Source of the DNA: Flavobacterium covae
Lineage (GTDB): Bacteria; Bacteroidota; Bacteroidia; Flavobacteriales; Flavobacteriaceae
Length of the DNA: 64,000 nt
Assembly: GCA_019565575.1 (NCBI GenBank)
Contig: CP067379.1
Location: forward strand, 248,001-312,000
Direction of reading: 5' to 3'
Below are positions 33,474-45,694 of the stretch, piece by piece; within the stretch, counting starts at the first letter, position 1; each line of letters opens with the position of its first letter. The notes beneath the pieces were generated by a model. That model worked only from the letters and a program-made list of their open reading frames with translations. It did not search any database and had not been told where the DNA came from. Position numbers and translations under genes: made by a program.

Positions 33474-35503
33474 CTACATTATCATGTAAAAAGAATTATT
33501 AGAACGCAATTGTATTTCATCATTATTGTCTAAACCTAAAGACATTCTTGATTGATTATTTTGAATAGGGTTATTAGTTACATCCAATCCCATTCTTTTA
33601 TATGCAGGTACTTTTTCGTATTCTTCTACACGGGATGCGTTGTTATGAAATTTATAATTAAATTCTTTCATTTTTCGACGGCGTTCTTCTGCTCTTAAAC
33701 GCAACGATTCTTCAATAGACATTTCTACTGGTGAAATTTCGTTAGAACTTAAGCCATAATTTTGCTCTACTACTGTTTCTTCTGTTTGTTTGATTGTAAT
33801 ATTTAATTCCTCTGGAATCTTTTCTACTACAGGTTCCGCTTTTTTGGTCTGGAAAAATGGATTTTCATTTTCCATATATTCTTCTAGAGAATGACGAATA
33901 ATTCCATCTTGTGAAACTTCTGTCATAGGTACGAGTTGAACTGCTTGATTAACTTTTATATCTTTAATTTCATCTGTTAGTTCAAAAACATTTTTCTCAG
34001 GCGTTATTGCTTCTTTTCTGGCTACTGGCAAATCAAAAGTAAATGCCATGGGATTGGAAACAGAAATCACTTCCAGGTGCTACTACTTCCATTGCCTTAA
34101 CTTCAGGTGTTGTTATAAAAAATTCATTTGCTGCGATTTCTTTAGGTGGAACAATTTCAAAAGTAACATTTAAATTTTTAATAAATTCAGAAGTAGGAAC
34201 TAAATCTAAACCTGACATAACAGCATTATTTACAGCTGTTTGATGTACTACAGGTTCTTGAAAATCTACTTCTAGAGAAGCTGTTGATATAGGATTATTA
34301 GGAGTTTCATCTTCTAAATTATACACTATTCTTGAATCTACAGGGGGTATAGGTGTAACTGGAGGTACTGAAACAACAGGTTCAGTAGGGGTAATGATTG
34401 TATTAAAATCAAAACCTTGCGCTTCAAATTTTTGAGTTAAATTTTGCACTAATTTTTGCTCATCTTCTAAAGCATGAATTATTTTTTTAGGTTCTGTATT
34501 TACAAAACCCGCTTGTTGTTCTATACAAAATCCAGTTGCAATAACTGTTACTGAAATTTTATCTCCAAGTTCTTCATCTTCTCCTACTCCCATGATAATA
34601 TTAGCATTATAACCTGCTTCTTCTTGGATATAATCATTAATTTCACCTATTTCATCAATAGTAATTTCATTAGCACCTGAAACGATAAGCAACAAAACGT
34701 TTTTAGCACCTGTAATCTTATTATCATTTAACAATGGGGAGTCTAGAGCTGCTACAATGGCTTCTTTAGCTCTGTGTTCACCTTCTGCTGTAGCCGATCC
34801 CATTATAGCGGTACCACTATTAGATAGAACTGTTTTAGCATCTTTCAAGTCTATATTTTGGGTATAGTGATGGGTAATTACTTCTGCAATACCTCTTGAA
34901 GCTGTAGCTAAGACTTCATCAGCTTTAGAAAATCCTGCTTTAAAACCTAAATTACCGTATACTTCACTGGAGTTTATTGTTATTAATAACAATCAACGAA
35001 TCTACTTGTTTTCTTAATTTTTCAACTCCTAGTAAAGCTTGTTCTGAACGAACTTTCCCTTCAAATTGAAAAGGAATTGTTACAATACCAACGGTTAAGA
35101 TGTCTTTTTCTTTAGCTAATTGGGCTATTACTGGTGCAGCACCTGTACCTGTACCTCCGCCCATACCTGCTGTGATAAAAACCATCTTAGTGTTTGTATC
35201 TAACATTTTTTCTATATCTTCTATACTTTCTAAAGCTGCTTGATGTCCTACTTCTGGGTTTGCTCCAGCACCTAGTCCTTCTGTTAAATTAGCTCCTAAT
35301 TGAATACGATGCGGAACATTACTATTTTGCAAAGCTTGAGAATCTGTATTACACACAATAAAATCAACACCTTTGATTCCTTGTTTATACATGTGATTGA
35401 TAGCGTTGCTACCACCACCTCCAACACCAATTACTTTTATTACATTGGTTTGCGTTTTAGGCAAATCAAATGATATACTTCCAAATCCTGAGTTGCTTTC
35501 CAT
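33474..35503 (-). CDS. ftsZ: Cell-division GTPase FtsZ, frameshifted twice
   Basis: Frames 34964-35503, 34033-34992 and 33474-34070 join after removing one base near 34968 (restoring '[18 protein letters not shown]') and one in CTTCCAG at 34070-34076 (restoring '[19 protein letters not shown]'). About 675 residues, much longer than the roughly 380 of E. coli because of a long variable tail, as is normal in flavobacteria. The GTP-binding signature 'GGGTGTG' is present ('[14 protein letters not shown]'). It polymerises into the Z-ring and is essential, so the breaks are sequencing errors. Confidence 0.95.
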
Positions 35504-35549
35504 ACTATTTGGTATTTATATTTTCTTCTTTTATTATTGATAACGAAGA

Positions 35550-36927
35550 TTACTCAGCGTTATCTAAAAAATCTTTAATTCTATCTATATACTTATCAAA
35601 AAAGGAACGACGAATCGTTTTTTCAGTTGATTTTGATTCAGGGATTTGGGCTTCCTCAATTTCTTTTTTCAACTCCTCTTCTATCATTTTTTGTTCTGCT
35701 TCCAGTAGGCTTTTGAACTAAAATAGGTTCTGGCACGTAATCTTCTTGAGGGATTGCACTCATTGTATTGTTACGAATACTATTCATAACAAGCCCTACT
35801 GCTGTAGCATATAAGGGGCTTGAAATTTCTTCGCCGGAACTACCTGCTAAATGTTCGTTTGGATAACCTATACGGGTATCCATTCCTGTTATATATTCTA
35901 CTAATTGTTTGATATGTTTTAACTGAGCTCCTCCTCCTGTCAATACAATTCCTGCAATTAATTTTTTTCTTGGATCGTCATGTCCATACGATCTGATTTC
36001 ACTATAAATTTGCTCTATAATTTCTACTACGCGTGCATGAATAATTTTAGAAAGATTCTTTAATGAAATTTCTTTTGGCTCACGTCCTCTTAATCCTGGA
36101 ATAGATACTATTTCGTTATCTTTATTTTCTCCTGGCCAAGCAGAACCAAATTTTGTTTTTAATAATTCGGCTTGTTTTTCAATAATTGAGCAACCTTCTT
36201 TTATATCTTCTGTTATTACATTACCTCCAAATGGCACGACAGCTGTATGACGAATAATACCGTCTTTAAAAATAGCTAAATCTGTTGTACCTCCTCCAAT
36301 ATCTATTAGAGCAACTCCTGCTTCTTTTTCTTCTTGGCTTAAAACAGCATCAGCCGAGGCTAACGGTTCTAATGTTAATCCCGACAGATCTAGTCCTGCA
36401 CTTTTTATACAACGTCCTACATTACGAATAGAAGATGCTTGTCCTAGTACAACATGAAAACTCGCTTCTAAACGTCCTCCATACATACCTATAGGTTCCT
36501 TTATTCCTTCTTGCCCATCAATTTTAAATTCTTGAGGTAATACATGTATTATCTCTTCACCTGGTAACATCGGTAATTTTTGAACCTGTCCAATAAGCAT
36601 ATTAATGTCTTTTTCACTAATTACTTCTTCGGCATTAGGTCTTGATATATAATCGCTGTGTTGGATACTTCGAATGTGTTGTCCTGCAATACCCACCACC
36701 ACATCTTTTATTTTATAGCCTGAATCTTTTTCTGCTAAGGAAACAGCTTCTTGTATAGACTGGATGGTTTGAGTTATATTATTTACTACCCCACGAGCCA
36801 CACCGAGACTTTTAGACTTTCCTACGCCTAAAATTTCAAGCTTACCATATTCATTTTTCTTGCCTAACATGGCTACGATTTTAGTCGTACCTATATCAAG
36901 CCCTACTGCTATATTATCTCTTTCCAT
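35550..36927 (-). CDS. ftsA: Cell-division protein FtsA, frameshifted
   Basis: The open frame ends at 35656, but removing one base from CTTCCAG (35699-35705) extends it to a TAA at 35550, restoring the family C-terminus '...FFDKYIDRIKDFLDNAE' and giving 458 residues. Actin-like ATPase with phosphate loops 'GLDIGTTKIVAM' and 'LIDIGGGTTDLAIF', and SHS2 insertion. It tethers FtsZ to the membrane. 46 bp before ftsZ. Confidence 0.94.
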
Positions 36928-36933
36928 ACTCTT

Positions 36934-37655
36934 CTATTTTGTGCATACTACTTGTTTGATAAATTTTAGGTTAATGGTTTTGTATGAACCTAAAATTGTA
37001 TCCTGCACTGCTTTTTGAAAAAAAGCTTTATAATTATTAAATTTTCGTTCCATATAAATGGTTCTTCCAAAAATTATATCATAACCATAATTTCTATTTT
37101 TCATTATTACACTTCCATCTGGTTTTATTTTCATTCCTATGATATTTTTTTCAAAAATTCATCATCATGAATTATTTTTAATAGTGTTACAAAATCCTTA
37201 CTATAGGAATTTTTCGTAGCACCATAAACTAATGGTACACGCGCACTAAAATTATCAGACAAAGGCATTCTACCACCCTTATAATCAATATAATAAGAGT
37301 CGTCATGATTAAAAACTCGAGCAATTGGGGTCTTTTGAGTAACTATAACTTTAAGCTTTCCATCTACGCTTACATAAACTTCTGATTTTTCAACTAGTTT
37401 ATGTTTGTTTATAGAAGCCTCTATAGCGTTCAAATCTAGCTCTTCTTTTGTAACGGAAAAAGAGCCTCCAAAATTTTCTATTAACAAGTTATTAACCGTT
37501 TCGGGTGTTAAAAAGGGGTTATTTTTATCCACAATTTCCACTTGAGTTTTTGCTATTTTCCTAGATTTATTTCTTTTTGAAGCAAAAGAATACAAGAAAA
37601 TTACAATTCCAAAAATGATTATTAATTGAATGTTTTCTAACCTATTTTTACGCAT
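36934..37655 (-). CDS. ftsQ: Cell-division protein FtsQ, frameshifted
   Basis: Frames 37137-37655 and 36934-37134 join after restoring an A in the A-run near 37150 ('DEFLKKNIIGMKIKPDG'). About 240 residues: a single N-terminal membrane helix (about 8-24) and a periplasmic POTRA/FtsQ domain with 'VYVSVDGKLKVIVTQKTPIARVF'. It overlaps the end of murC by 8 bp and ends 6 bp before ftsA. Confidence 0.88.
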
Positions 37656-38988
37656 TTAATGCTTTTTTTATTTTCGGAACCATCTCTCCTATATCACCTG
37701 CTCCAATTGTAACAATTATTGGGGCATCTGACAATTTTAATAGATTTATTAGTTCTTCTTTTTGTACTAATTTTTTATTTTCATTTTTTATTTTATCCAA
37801 TAACCATTGCGATGTAACTCCTTGCATAGGCAATTCACGTGCTGGATAAATTTCCATCAGGTAGATTTCATCAAATTGTGCTAAACTTTCAGCAAAATCT
37901 TCTACAAAATCTTTGGTTCTACTGAACAAATGTGGCTGAAATATAGCCAGTACTTTTTTATTTGGATACAATTCTCTTACTGCCTGATGTACGGCATTTA
38001 TTTCAGTAGGATGATGTGCATAATCGTCTATGTACACAAAATCAGGTTTACGAATTTGAAATGAAAAACGACGTTTTACTCCTTTAAACGTAGCTAGTGC
38101 ATTTACAATAGACTTTACAGGGGTACCATAAGTACGTGCCATAGCTAAAGCTAATAGAGCATTTGTTAAATTATGTTTTCCTGGCAATCCAAATCTCACG
38201 TCTTTAATTTCTTCTTTTGGTGTTTTTACGTCAAAAACATACCATCCATCAACAATTCTTACATTATATGCTACAAATTGAGAATTATCATTAACTCCTA
38301 CTGTTACTCCTTCTAAAGATAAACCATTGATTACAAATAACTTATTCTTATCTTCAATTTTTGTTGCAAATTCATTAAATGAAGCTTTTATTGCTTCATC
38401 ATCTCCATAAATATCTAAATGATCTGCATCCATTGATGTTATACAGGCAATATTCGGGTGCAAATGTAAAAAAGATCTATCAAATTCATCTGCTTCTACA
38501 ACAGTTATTGTCTTTCCTGAACCAATTAAATTAGAATTATAATTTTCTACTATACCTCCTAAAAAGGCGGTTACGTCTAATCCACTTTCATGCAAAATGT
38601 GTCCTAAAATACTAGAGGTCGTGGTTTTACCATGAGTCCCTGCTACTGCGAAGCAAAATGTATCTTTTGTTATTATTCCTAAAACTTCAGCCCTTTTTTT
38701 TATAGTAAATCCTTTTTCTTTAAAATAATCCCATTCTGAAAGTTGTTTTATAGCGGGTGTATAAACTACTAGGGTATTTTCTGGCGTACAATAATCTGGA
38801 ATATAATTAGTATTGTCCTCAAAATGAATAGCAATTCCACTTGTGATTAAATCGTTAGTTAGCATAGTAGGTGTCTTATCGTATCCTATTACTTGCTTAC
38901 CTATATTTTTAAAGTAGCGTGCTAAAGCACTCATTCCGATACCTCCTATACCTATAAAATAAACATTATGTATTTGATTTATATTCAT
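37648..38988 (-). CDS. murC: UDP-N-acetylmuramate-L-alanine ligase
   Basis: Intact. Start chosen at ATG 38988 ('MNINQIHNVYFIGIGGIGMSAL'), 446 residues; a longer frame begins at 39006. ATP loop 'GTHGKTTTSSIL', Mur-ligase motif 'DDYAHHPTEI'. It adds the first amino acid to UDP-MurNAc. The gap to murG upstream (118 bp) is the largest inside the dcw run. Confidence 0.95.
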   Translation of the reverse strand: MNINQIHNVYFIGIGGIGMSALARYFKNIGKQVIGYDKTPTMLTNDLITSGIAIHFEDNTNYIPDYCTPENTLVVYTPAIKQLSEWDYFKEKGFTIKKRAEVLGIITKDTFCFAVAGTHGKTTTSSILGHILHESGLDVTAFLGGIVENYNSNLIGSGKTITVVEADEFDRSFLHLHPNIACITSMDADHLDIYGDDEAIKASFNEFATKIEDKNKLFVINGLSLEGVTVGVNDNSQFVAYNVRIVDGWYVFDVKTPKEEIKDVRFGLPGKHNLTNALLALAMARTYGTPVKSIVNALATFKGVKRRFSFQIRKPDFVYIDDYAHHPTEINAVHQAVRELYPNKKVLAIFQPHLFSRTKDFVEDFAESLAQFDEIYLMEIYPARELPMQGVTSQWLLDKIKNENKKLVQKEELINLLKLSDAPIIVTIGAGDIGEMVPKIKKALNA

Positions 38989-39106
38989 TTTAATCTTTAT
39001 TTTCAATGTTCAATGGTAATTTCAATATTCAATGGTAATTTCAGCAACCATGTTTATTGATATTTTTTATGTCTTCTAATAATTATTTTTTATTGTTGTT
39101 CATCTT

Positions 39107-40202
39107 TTATTTGACTCTCTTCATTATTTCTTCTACAATTTGTTTTGTTGCATTAGGCAATGCTAATGCTTTTATATTTTCCCTAGATTTTCTTGTTTTT
39201 CTTTGTCATTAAGAAGTGTTGCAAAAACGGGTTCAAATGTATTATCTAATTCAGTTTCTTTTAAAAGTATAGCTCCTTGTTTTTCTACTATGGCTAGTGC
39301 ATTTTTGGTTTGATGATCTTCCGCTACATTAGGTGACGGGATAAAAATAACAGGTTTGCCAACTAAACATAATTCGGAAACAGACGAAGCTCCTGAGCGG
39401 GAAATTATGAAATCGGCTGCTGCATATACGAAATCCATTCTGTCTATAAAAGAAAAGACTTGTACTCCTTTTTTGTCACTAAAGTGTTTATATTCTTCAA
39501 AATATAATTTTCCACACTGCCATATTATCTGAATATCTTGTTCTAATAACCAATTGATTTCTTTTGCTATTAATTGATTAATTCTTCTTGCTCCTAAACT
39601 ACCTCCAAGTATTAGTAGTCTTTTTTTTGAAGGATCTAACTTAAAATAAGTTAAGGCTTCTTCTTTTTATTTTCAACAGAGATTATATCTTGACGAACTG
39701 GATTTCCTGTAAGAATTATATTTTCTTTTGGAAAAAATTGTTCTAAATTTTCATACGCTACACAAATTTTTTGGGCTTTTTTACTTAATATTTTATTTGT
39801 AATTCCTGGATATGAATTTTGTTCTTGAATTATTGTTGGAATCCCTAATATAGAAGCTATTTTTAATACTGCTCCACTAGCGAAACCTCCTGTACCCACG
39901 ACTACATCTGGATTAAATTTTTTGATAATTTGAAATGACTTTAGTAAACTTGATATTAACTTTAACGGGAACATAATGTTTTGTAAAGTTAATTTTCTTT
40001 GAATTCCTGCAATCCATAATCCTTTTATAGGATAACCTGCTTGAGGAACTTTTTGCATTTCCATCTTATCACGGGCTCCTACAAACAAAATATCAGCTTG
40101 TGGATAACGTGATTTAATCTCGTTTGCAATTGCAATAGCAGGATAAATATGACCTCCTGTACCGCCTCCACTAATTATTATTTTGGGATTTTGCTTCATC
40201 AT
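39107..40202 (-). CDS. murG: UDP-GlcNAc:undecaprenyl-P-P-MurNAc-pentapeptide transferase MurG, frameshifted
   Basis: Frames 39651-40202, an open stretch to 39172, and the last bases to 39107 join after restoring an A near 39662 and another near 39181. About 365 residues. N-terminal '[17 protein letters not shown]', central '[14 protein letters not shown]', and UDP-GlcNAc-site '[21 protein letters not shown]' (described in part) identify the GT28 enzyme that makes lipid II on the inner face of the membrane. Its ATG directly abuts the corrected ftsW stop. Confidence 0.92.
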
Positions 40203-41497
40203 TTATTTATTTAAAACAGCATTCATAGGATTATCTTTATCTTCTATTGAATAATCTTGTTCTAGTTCCGTATCTATTTTATTTTGTTCTTCAATTTCTC
40301 TGTCTATAATACGCTGTAAAGCAGCTTCTCTTTCTTCTTTTTCTTCTTTTTCTTTTACGATTTCCTCTTCTTTTTTGTTACATTAAGGATGATACCAATG
40401 GCTGCACAGGTCATCCAAATAGAAGTACCTCCGCTACTTATCAATGGTAAAGTTTGTCCTGTAGTGGGCAATAATTCTACTGCTACTCCCATATTAATAA
40501 AAGCTTGGAAGATGATTGGAAATCCTAAACCTGCTACTATAAGTTTACCAAATAATGTGGGTGCTTTATAGGATGCTATTACAAAACGTACAAATAACAT
40601 GAGGTATAGAAAAATAATCGCAAAACCTCCTATTAATCCAAACTCTTCAATAATAATCGCAAAAATAAAATCGGAAGAGGATTGCGGAAGGAAATTTCGT
40701 TGTACGCTTTTACCTGGTCCTAATCCGTAAATCCCACCTGTTGCTATAGCCGTTTTTGCTTTTTCAATTTGGTAATCTTCATCTGGATCTGATTTGTCTG
40801 ATATAAAATTTTCAATACGACTCATCCAGGTATCTACACGATTAGGGAAGGCATCTGGAAAAGCTTTAACCAACAAAATAAAAAACAGTGCTGCTCCTAT
40901 TCCCATTCCAATAATTATACCACTATTTTTTATAGGATATTGTCCTACAAAAGTGATCATTAAAACCATTGAAAAAATAAGTGCTGCCGTAGAGAAATTG
41001 GCTGGAAATATTAGTCCTACGGTAACAAAAACGGGTATCCATAAAGACACAAATGATTTTTGAAAAGTCATTTCTTCTGTATCTGTCTTAGACAAATAGC
41101 GTGCTACATACATATATAAGACCATAGCTGCTAAAGCGGATGGTTGAAATGATATACCTCCTGGCAATTGTATCCATCTACTGGCATTAGCACCGTCTAT
41201 TACAGTTCCTTTAAATAAGGTATAAAGTAACATTAACCATACAAAAGGCAGCAAAACCATTGATAGGTTTCTAAAATAATGATACGGTACTTTATGCGAA
41301 CCATACATGATGGCAAAACCCAGTCCTAAGTGCATAAAATGTTTGAGTAAATACCCTAATGTATTCCCTGTTCCTCTACCTAGATAAGCTAAATTACTAC
41401 TTGCGCTGTATACGGGCATAAAGGAAAATAACGCCAGTAGCGCAACAAATGCCCAGATGACTTTATCTCCTTTTAGATTATGTAGTAATTTTTTCAT
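40203..41497 (-). CDS. ftsW: Septal peptidoglycan polymerase FtsW, frameshifted near the end
   Basis: The open frame ends at 40355 after 'LNVTKKKRKS'; restoring one A near 40375 gives 'LNVTKKEEEIVKEKE' and a charged tail to a TAA at 40203, immediately before murG. About 431 residues, around ten membrane helices and SEDS-family motifs such as 'VAVELLPTTGQTLPLISSGGTS'. It polymerises lipid II together with FtsI. The long acidic/basic cytoplasmic tail (about 55 residues) is longer than in E. coli. Confidence 0.92.
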
Positions 41498-41548
41498 ATT
41501 TTGTATTAAAGTTTAAGAATTTAGGTTTTATACTTTAAATCCTAGATT

Positions 41549-42880
41549 TTATAAATTTTGAACTGCTAGTTTAAACTGTCGTCCTCTGTCTTCGTAATTT
41601 TGAAATAAATCAAAACTTGCGCAAGCAGGTGACAATAAAACGGTATCTCCTTTTTCGGCTAGGCGATAAGCTTGTTTTACTGCTTCTGCCATTGAGCTAG
41701 CTTCTATCATTTCATCTACAATACCTCCAAACGATTCCATTATCTTTTTATTATCTATTCCTAAACAAATAATTGCTTTTACTTTTTCGTTTACCAACGG
41801 TAAAAGTTCTGTATAATCATTCCCTTTATCAACTCCTCCTACAATCCATACAGTTGGTGTAGACATACTGTCTAGGGCAAAAAATGCAGCATTTACATTC
41901 GTTGCTTTAGAATCATTTATATATTGAACATTGTTTATTTTTAATACTTTTTCAAGACGATGTTCAACCGCTTGAAAGTCTGACAAACTTTCTCTAATGG
42001 TTGCTTTTCTTATTTTTAACAATTGTGCAACTGTTGCTGCTGCCATAGCGTTTTTTACATTATGTTTTCCTTCTAAAGATATTTCGTTGGTTGGCATATC
42101 AAATACTTCGTTTGTTATATTGAATTTTATTGTATCTTTTTCTAAATAAACTCCAAAATCTAATTTTTTAGAAATGGAGAAGGGTATTAATTTCGCTTTG
42201 GTTGTATTTTGACTCAACCAATTATTTATATCTTGATCATCTGCATCGTAAATCAAAAAATCTTCTGTTGTTTGATTCATTGTTATTCTAAACTTTGAAG
42301 CAATATAATTTTCGTATTTATATTCATACCGATCTAAATGATCTGGACTAATATTGGTTATAATAGCAATATGTGGTTTATATTTTTCAACTCCGTCTAG
42401 TTGAAAGCTACTTAATTCTAAAACATAAGTATCAAACTTATCATCTGCTACTTGCCATGCAAAACTCTTTCCTATATTTCCTGCAAGTCCTACATTTAAT
42501 CCTCCTTGCTTTAAAAGGTGGTAGGTTAGCATAGTGGTCGTAGTCTTTCCATTACTACCTGTTATCCCTACCGTTACCGCATCTGTAAACTTGTTGGTAA
42601 ATTCAATTTCGGAGAGTATTGGTATTTTTTTTTCTATTATTTTTTTTACAATAGGTGCTTTATCTGGAATACCTGGGCTTTTCATTACCATATCTGCATT
42701 CAAGATAAGTTCTTCCGTGTGTTTTTCGTCTTCAAATTTAATTTTGTGTAGCAATAATATCTCTTTATATGTATCTTTTATTTTCCCAAAATCAGACACG
42801 AATACTTCATATCCTTTTTTCTTTCCAAGGATAGCGGTACCTACACCGCTTTCTCCTCCTCCTAAAACAACTAACTTCAT
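41549..42880 (-). CDS. murD: UDP-N-acetylmuramoylalanine-D-glutamate ligase
   Basis: Intact, 443 residues. 'LGGGESGVGTAILGKKKG' at the N-terminus, ATP loop 'GSNGKTTTTMLTYHLL', and 'NDSKATNVNAAFFAL' are Mur-ligase features in the MurD arrangement. It adds D-glutamate to UDP-MurNAc-Ala. Three bp after the corrected mraY stop. Confidence 0.95.
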   Translation of the reverse strand: MKLVVLGGGESGVGTAILGKKKGYEVFVSDFGKIKDTYKEILLLHKIKFEDEKHTEELILNADMVMKSPGIPDKAPIVKKIIEKKIPILSEIEFTNKFTDAVTVGITGSNGKTTTTMLTYHLLKQGGLNVGLAGNIGKSFAWQVADDKFDTYVLELSSFQLDGVEKYKPHIAIITNISPDHLDRYEYKYENYIASKFRITMNQTTEDFLIYDADDQDINNWLSQNTTKAKLIPFSISKKLDFGVYLEKDTIKFNITNEVFDMPTNEISLEGKHNVKNAMAAATVAQLLKIRKATIRESLSDFQAVEHRLEKVLKINNVQYINDSKATNVNAAFFALDSMSTPTVWIVGGVDKGNDYTELLPLVNEKVKAIICLGIDNKKIMESFGGIVDEMIEASSMAEAVKQAYRLAEKGDTVLLSPACASFDLFQNYEDRGRQFKLAVQNL

Positions 42881-42883
42881 AGA

Positions 42884-44112
42884 TTATCTTAATTTTAGAG
42901 TTACAACCGAAACAATAGTTAATAAAATTCCTACAATCCAGAAACGAGTAACTATTTTACTTTCGTGGTATCCTTTCTTTTGATAGTGATGGTGTAATGG
43001 TGACATTAAGAAAATACGACGTCCTTCTCCGTATTTCTTTTTGTATATTTAAAATAGGCTACTTGTAATACTACTGAGAGATTTTCGGCTAAAAATATTC
43101 CACAAATAACTGGAATTAGCATTTCTTTACGAACGGCAATTGCCAATACGGCAATCACACCTCCTATGGTTAAACTTCCTGTATCTCCCATAAAAACAGC
43201 AGCGGGAAAACTATTATACCATAAAAAACCGACTAATGATCCTATGAAAGCTGCTATAAAAACGGTCATCTCTCCTGAGTGTGGAATGAACATTATGTTT
43301 AAATATTTAGAAAAAATAATATTTCCTGAAACAAATGTAAATACTCCTAACCCTATTACTGATATAGCGGAGGTTCCTGCCGCCAGCCCATCAATACCAT
43401 CAGTAAGATTGGCTCCATTTGAAACCGCTGTAATAATAAAAATAACTACTGGTATAAAAATTAACCAAGCATAATTTTCATATCCTTCTCCCATGAAAGA
43501 TAATACTTCGGCATAATCAAACTCATTATTTTTGAAAAAAGGTATTGTAGTGGCTGTTGATTTTTCTTCAATCATCATGGGTTTAATTGTATTTTGAGAA
43601 GCATCTATTTCAATTTTTGTATGGGCCATCTCTTTACGTACAGTTACTTGTGGATGAAAATATAAAACTGATCCAACAAATAACCCTAATCCTACTTGAC
43701 CTATCACTTTAAAGATTCCTTTTAGTCCTTCTTTGTCTTTTTTGAATACCTTTATATAATCATCTAAAAAGCCTATTAATCCCATCCATAACATAGATAT
43801 TATTAATAATATTACATAAATATTATCTAATCTTGCAAATAATAAAACTGGTATTAGAGTAGAAAATATAATGATAATTCCTCCCATAGTTGGCGTTCCT
43901 GCTTTTTGAGTTTGTCCTTCTAAGCCTAATTCACGAACTGTCTCACCTATTTGCAAACGTCTTAGATAGCTTATTACTTTTTTTCCGTAAATAGTAGACA
44001 ATAATAATGACATAATGATGGCCAATGCAGATCGGAAGGTGATGTATTGAAAAACGCCTGTTCCAGGAACGTCCTGAACTTTATCTAAATATTCAAATAG
44101 GTAGTATAACAT
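42884..44112 (-). CDS. mraY: Phospho-MurNAc-pentapeptide transferase MraY, frameshifted near the end
   Basis: The open frame ends at 43006; restoring one A near 43042 continues it as '[20 protein letters not shown]' to a TAA at 42884, recovering the conserved HHH motif. About 409 residues, ten membrane helices, and catalytic '[15 protein letters not shown]' aspartates. It makes lipid I. An insert of about 60 residues with '[16 protein letters not shown]'-like charged sequence between helices is typical of Bacteroidota MraY. Confidence 0.94.
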
Positions 44113-44185
44113 ACTTTATAAGATTTTGGATTTTTATTTTAGATTTTTTAGTTTGAAACCATAAATCTATCTTCTAAATCAATTA

Positions 44186-45646
44186 TTATTTGTTTAATTG
44201 TTTTAATAATTCTTGTACTATTTTCATATCATCAAAATCGTGACGTATTCCATTGACTTCTTGATAGGTTTCATGTCCTTTGCCAGCGATCAAAATTATA
44301 TCTCCGTTTTCAGCTATTTGACAAGCTGTTTTTATAGCTTGCTTACGATCTATAATGGACACGTATTTTTTAAAATTTTCTGCCGTAATTCCTGCTTCCA
44401 TTTCTTCAATAATAGCTTGAGGATTTTCTGTGCGGGGATTATCCGAAGTCAAAATTACTTTTGAACTCATTTCTGTTGCAATTCGCGCCATAATAGGTCG
44501 CTTTGTTCTGTCTCTATCTCCTCCACATCCTACAATCGTGATTAATTGTTCGTTTTTAGTACGGATATCATTAATAGTGTTTAATACATTTTCTAGGGCA
44601 TCGGGGGTGTGTGCATAATCTACTATGGTCGTAATTTTTTCTTTGGAAACTATAAACTGAAATCTACCCGACACACTTTCTAACTCTGACAACAAACGAA
44701 GGGCTTCTATTTTATCTATTCCTAATTCAACTGCTACAGCGTAAATAGCTAATAGATTGTAAGCATTAAAAGTACCTATTAATCGTGTCCAAACATCTTG
44801 TTCATTAATTTTTAACTGAAGTCCAGACAGTTGATTTTCTAATATAACGGCTTTGTAATCAGCATAGGTTTTTAGAGCATAGGTTTTTTTTCTTGCTTGT
44901 GTGTTCTGCAACATGACAGAACCATTTTTATCATCAATATTGGTTAATGCAAAAGCAGTTTTGGGTAAATGATCAAAAAACATCTTTTTTACATCACGGT
45001 ATTCTGCAAATGTTGAGTGATAATCTAAATGATCGTGTGATAAGTTGGTAAACACTCCTCCTGCAAAAAATAAACCTTCGGTGCGTTTTTGATGTACTCC
45101 ATGAGAACTTACTTCCATAAAGCAATATTCACAACCTTCTTGAACCATTTGATTTAAAAAATGATTGATAGTTAAAGAATCTGGTGTTGTATGAGTGGCT
45201 TTGTATTCTGTTGTGTTTACCATTATTTTCACGGTTGATAATAATCCAACTTTATAGCCTGCTCTTTTAAACATTTGATATAGTAGAGATGCAATTGTGG
45301 TCTTACCATTTGTACCTGTGACTCCAACTAATATTAATTTATTAGATGGTTTTTCATAAAAATTATTAGCTAATTGTGCTAAAGCTGTATTTGTATCTTG
45401 TACTTTTATATAGGTAATATTTTTTAAGCAAGTCTTAGGAAGTTGTTCACAAATTATAGTTGTGGCGCCTAAACTTATTGCTTTTTCAATATACTGATGC
45501 CCATCGGACAGAGTTCCTCGGATTGCTACAAAAATATCATTTGTTTCGATTTTACGAGAATCGAAATGAATTTGATTCACGGTTTTTGTAGTAGATCCCT
45601 GAACCTCTTCTATGGGTACTTTGTATAATAAATCTTTTAAATTCAT
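44186..45646 (-). CDS. murE: UDP-MurNAc-Ala-Glu-meso-diaminopimelate ligase
   Basis: Intact, 486 residues. ATP loop 'GVTGTNGKTTIASLLYQMF', and the diaminopimelate-specific motif 'SDNPRTENP' (DNPR) shows that the third residue of the wall peptide is meso-DAP. 73 bp before mraY. Confidence 0.96.
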   Translation of the reverse strand: MNLKDLLYKVPIEEVQGSTTKTVNQIHFDSRKIETNDIFVAIRGTLSDGHQYIEKAISLGATTIICEQLPKTCLKNITYIKVQDTNTALAQLANNFYEKPSNKLILVGVTGTNGKTTIASLLYQMFKRAGYKVGLLSTVKIMVNTTEYKATHTTPDSLTINHFLNQMVQEGCEYCFMEVSSHGVHQKRTEGLFFAGGVFTNLSHDHLDYHSTFAEYRDVKKMFFDHLPKTAFALTNIDDKNGSVMLQNTQARKKTYALKTYADYKAVILENQLSGLQLKINEQDVWTRLIGTFNAYNLLAIYAVAVELGIDKIEALRLLSELESVSGRFQFIVSKEKITTIVDYAHTPDALENVLNTINDIRTKNEQLITIVGCGGDRDRTKRPIMARIATEMSSKVILTSDNPRTENPQAIIEEMEAGITAENFKKYVSIIDRKQAIKTACQIAENGDIILIAGKGHETYQEVNGIRHDFDDMKIVQELLKQLNK

Positions 45647-45694
45647 TCTTTTTATTCCTTTTAATTGAAAGATAAAATACTTGTATTATTTTAT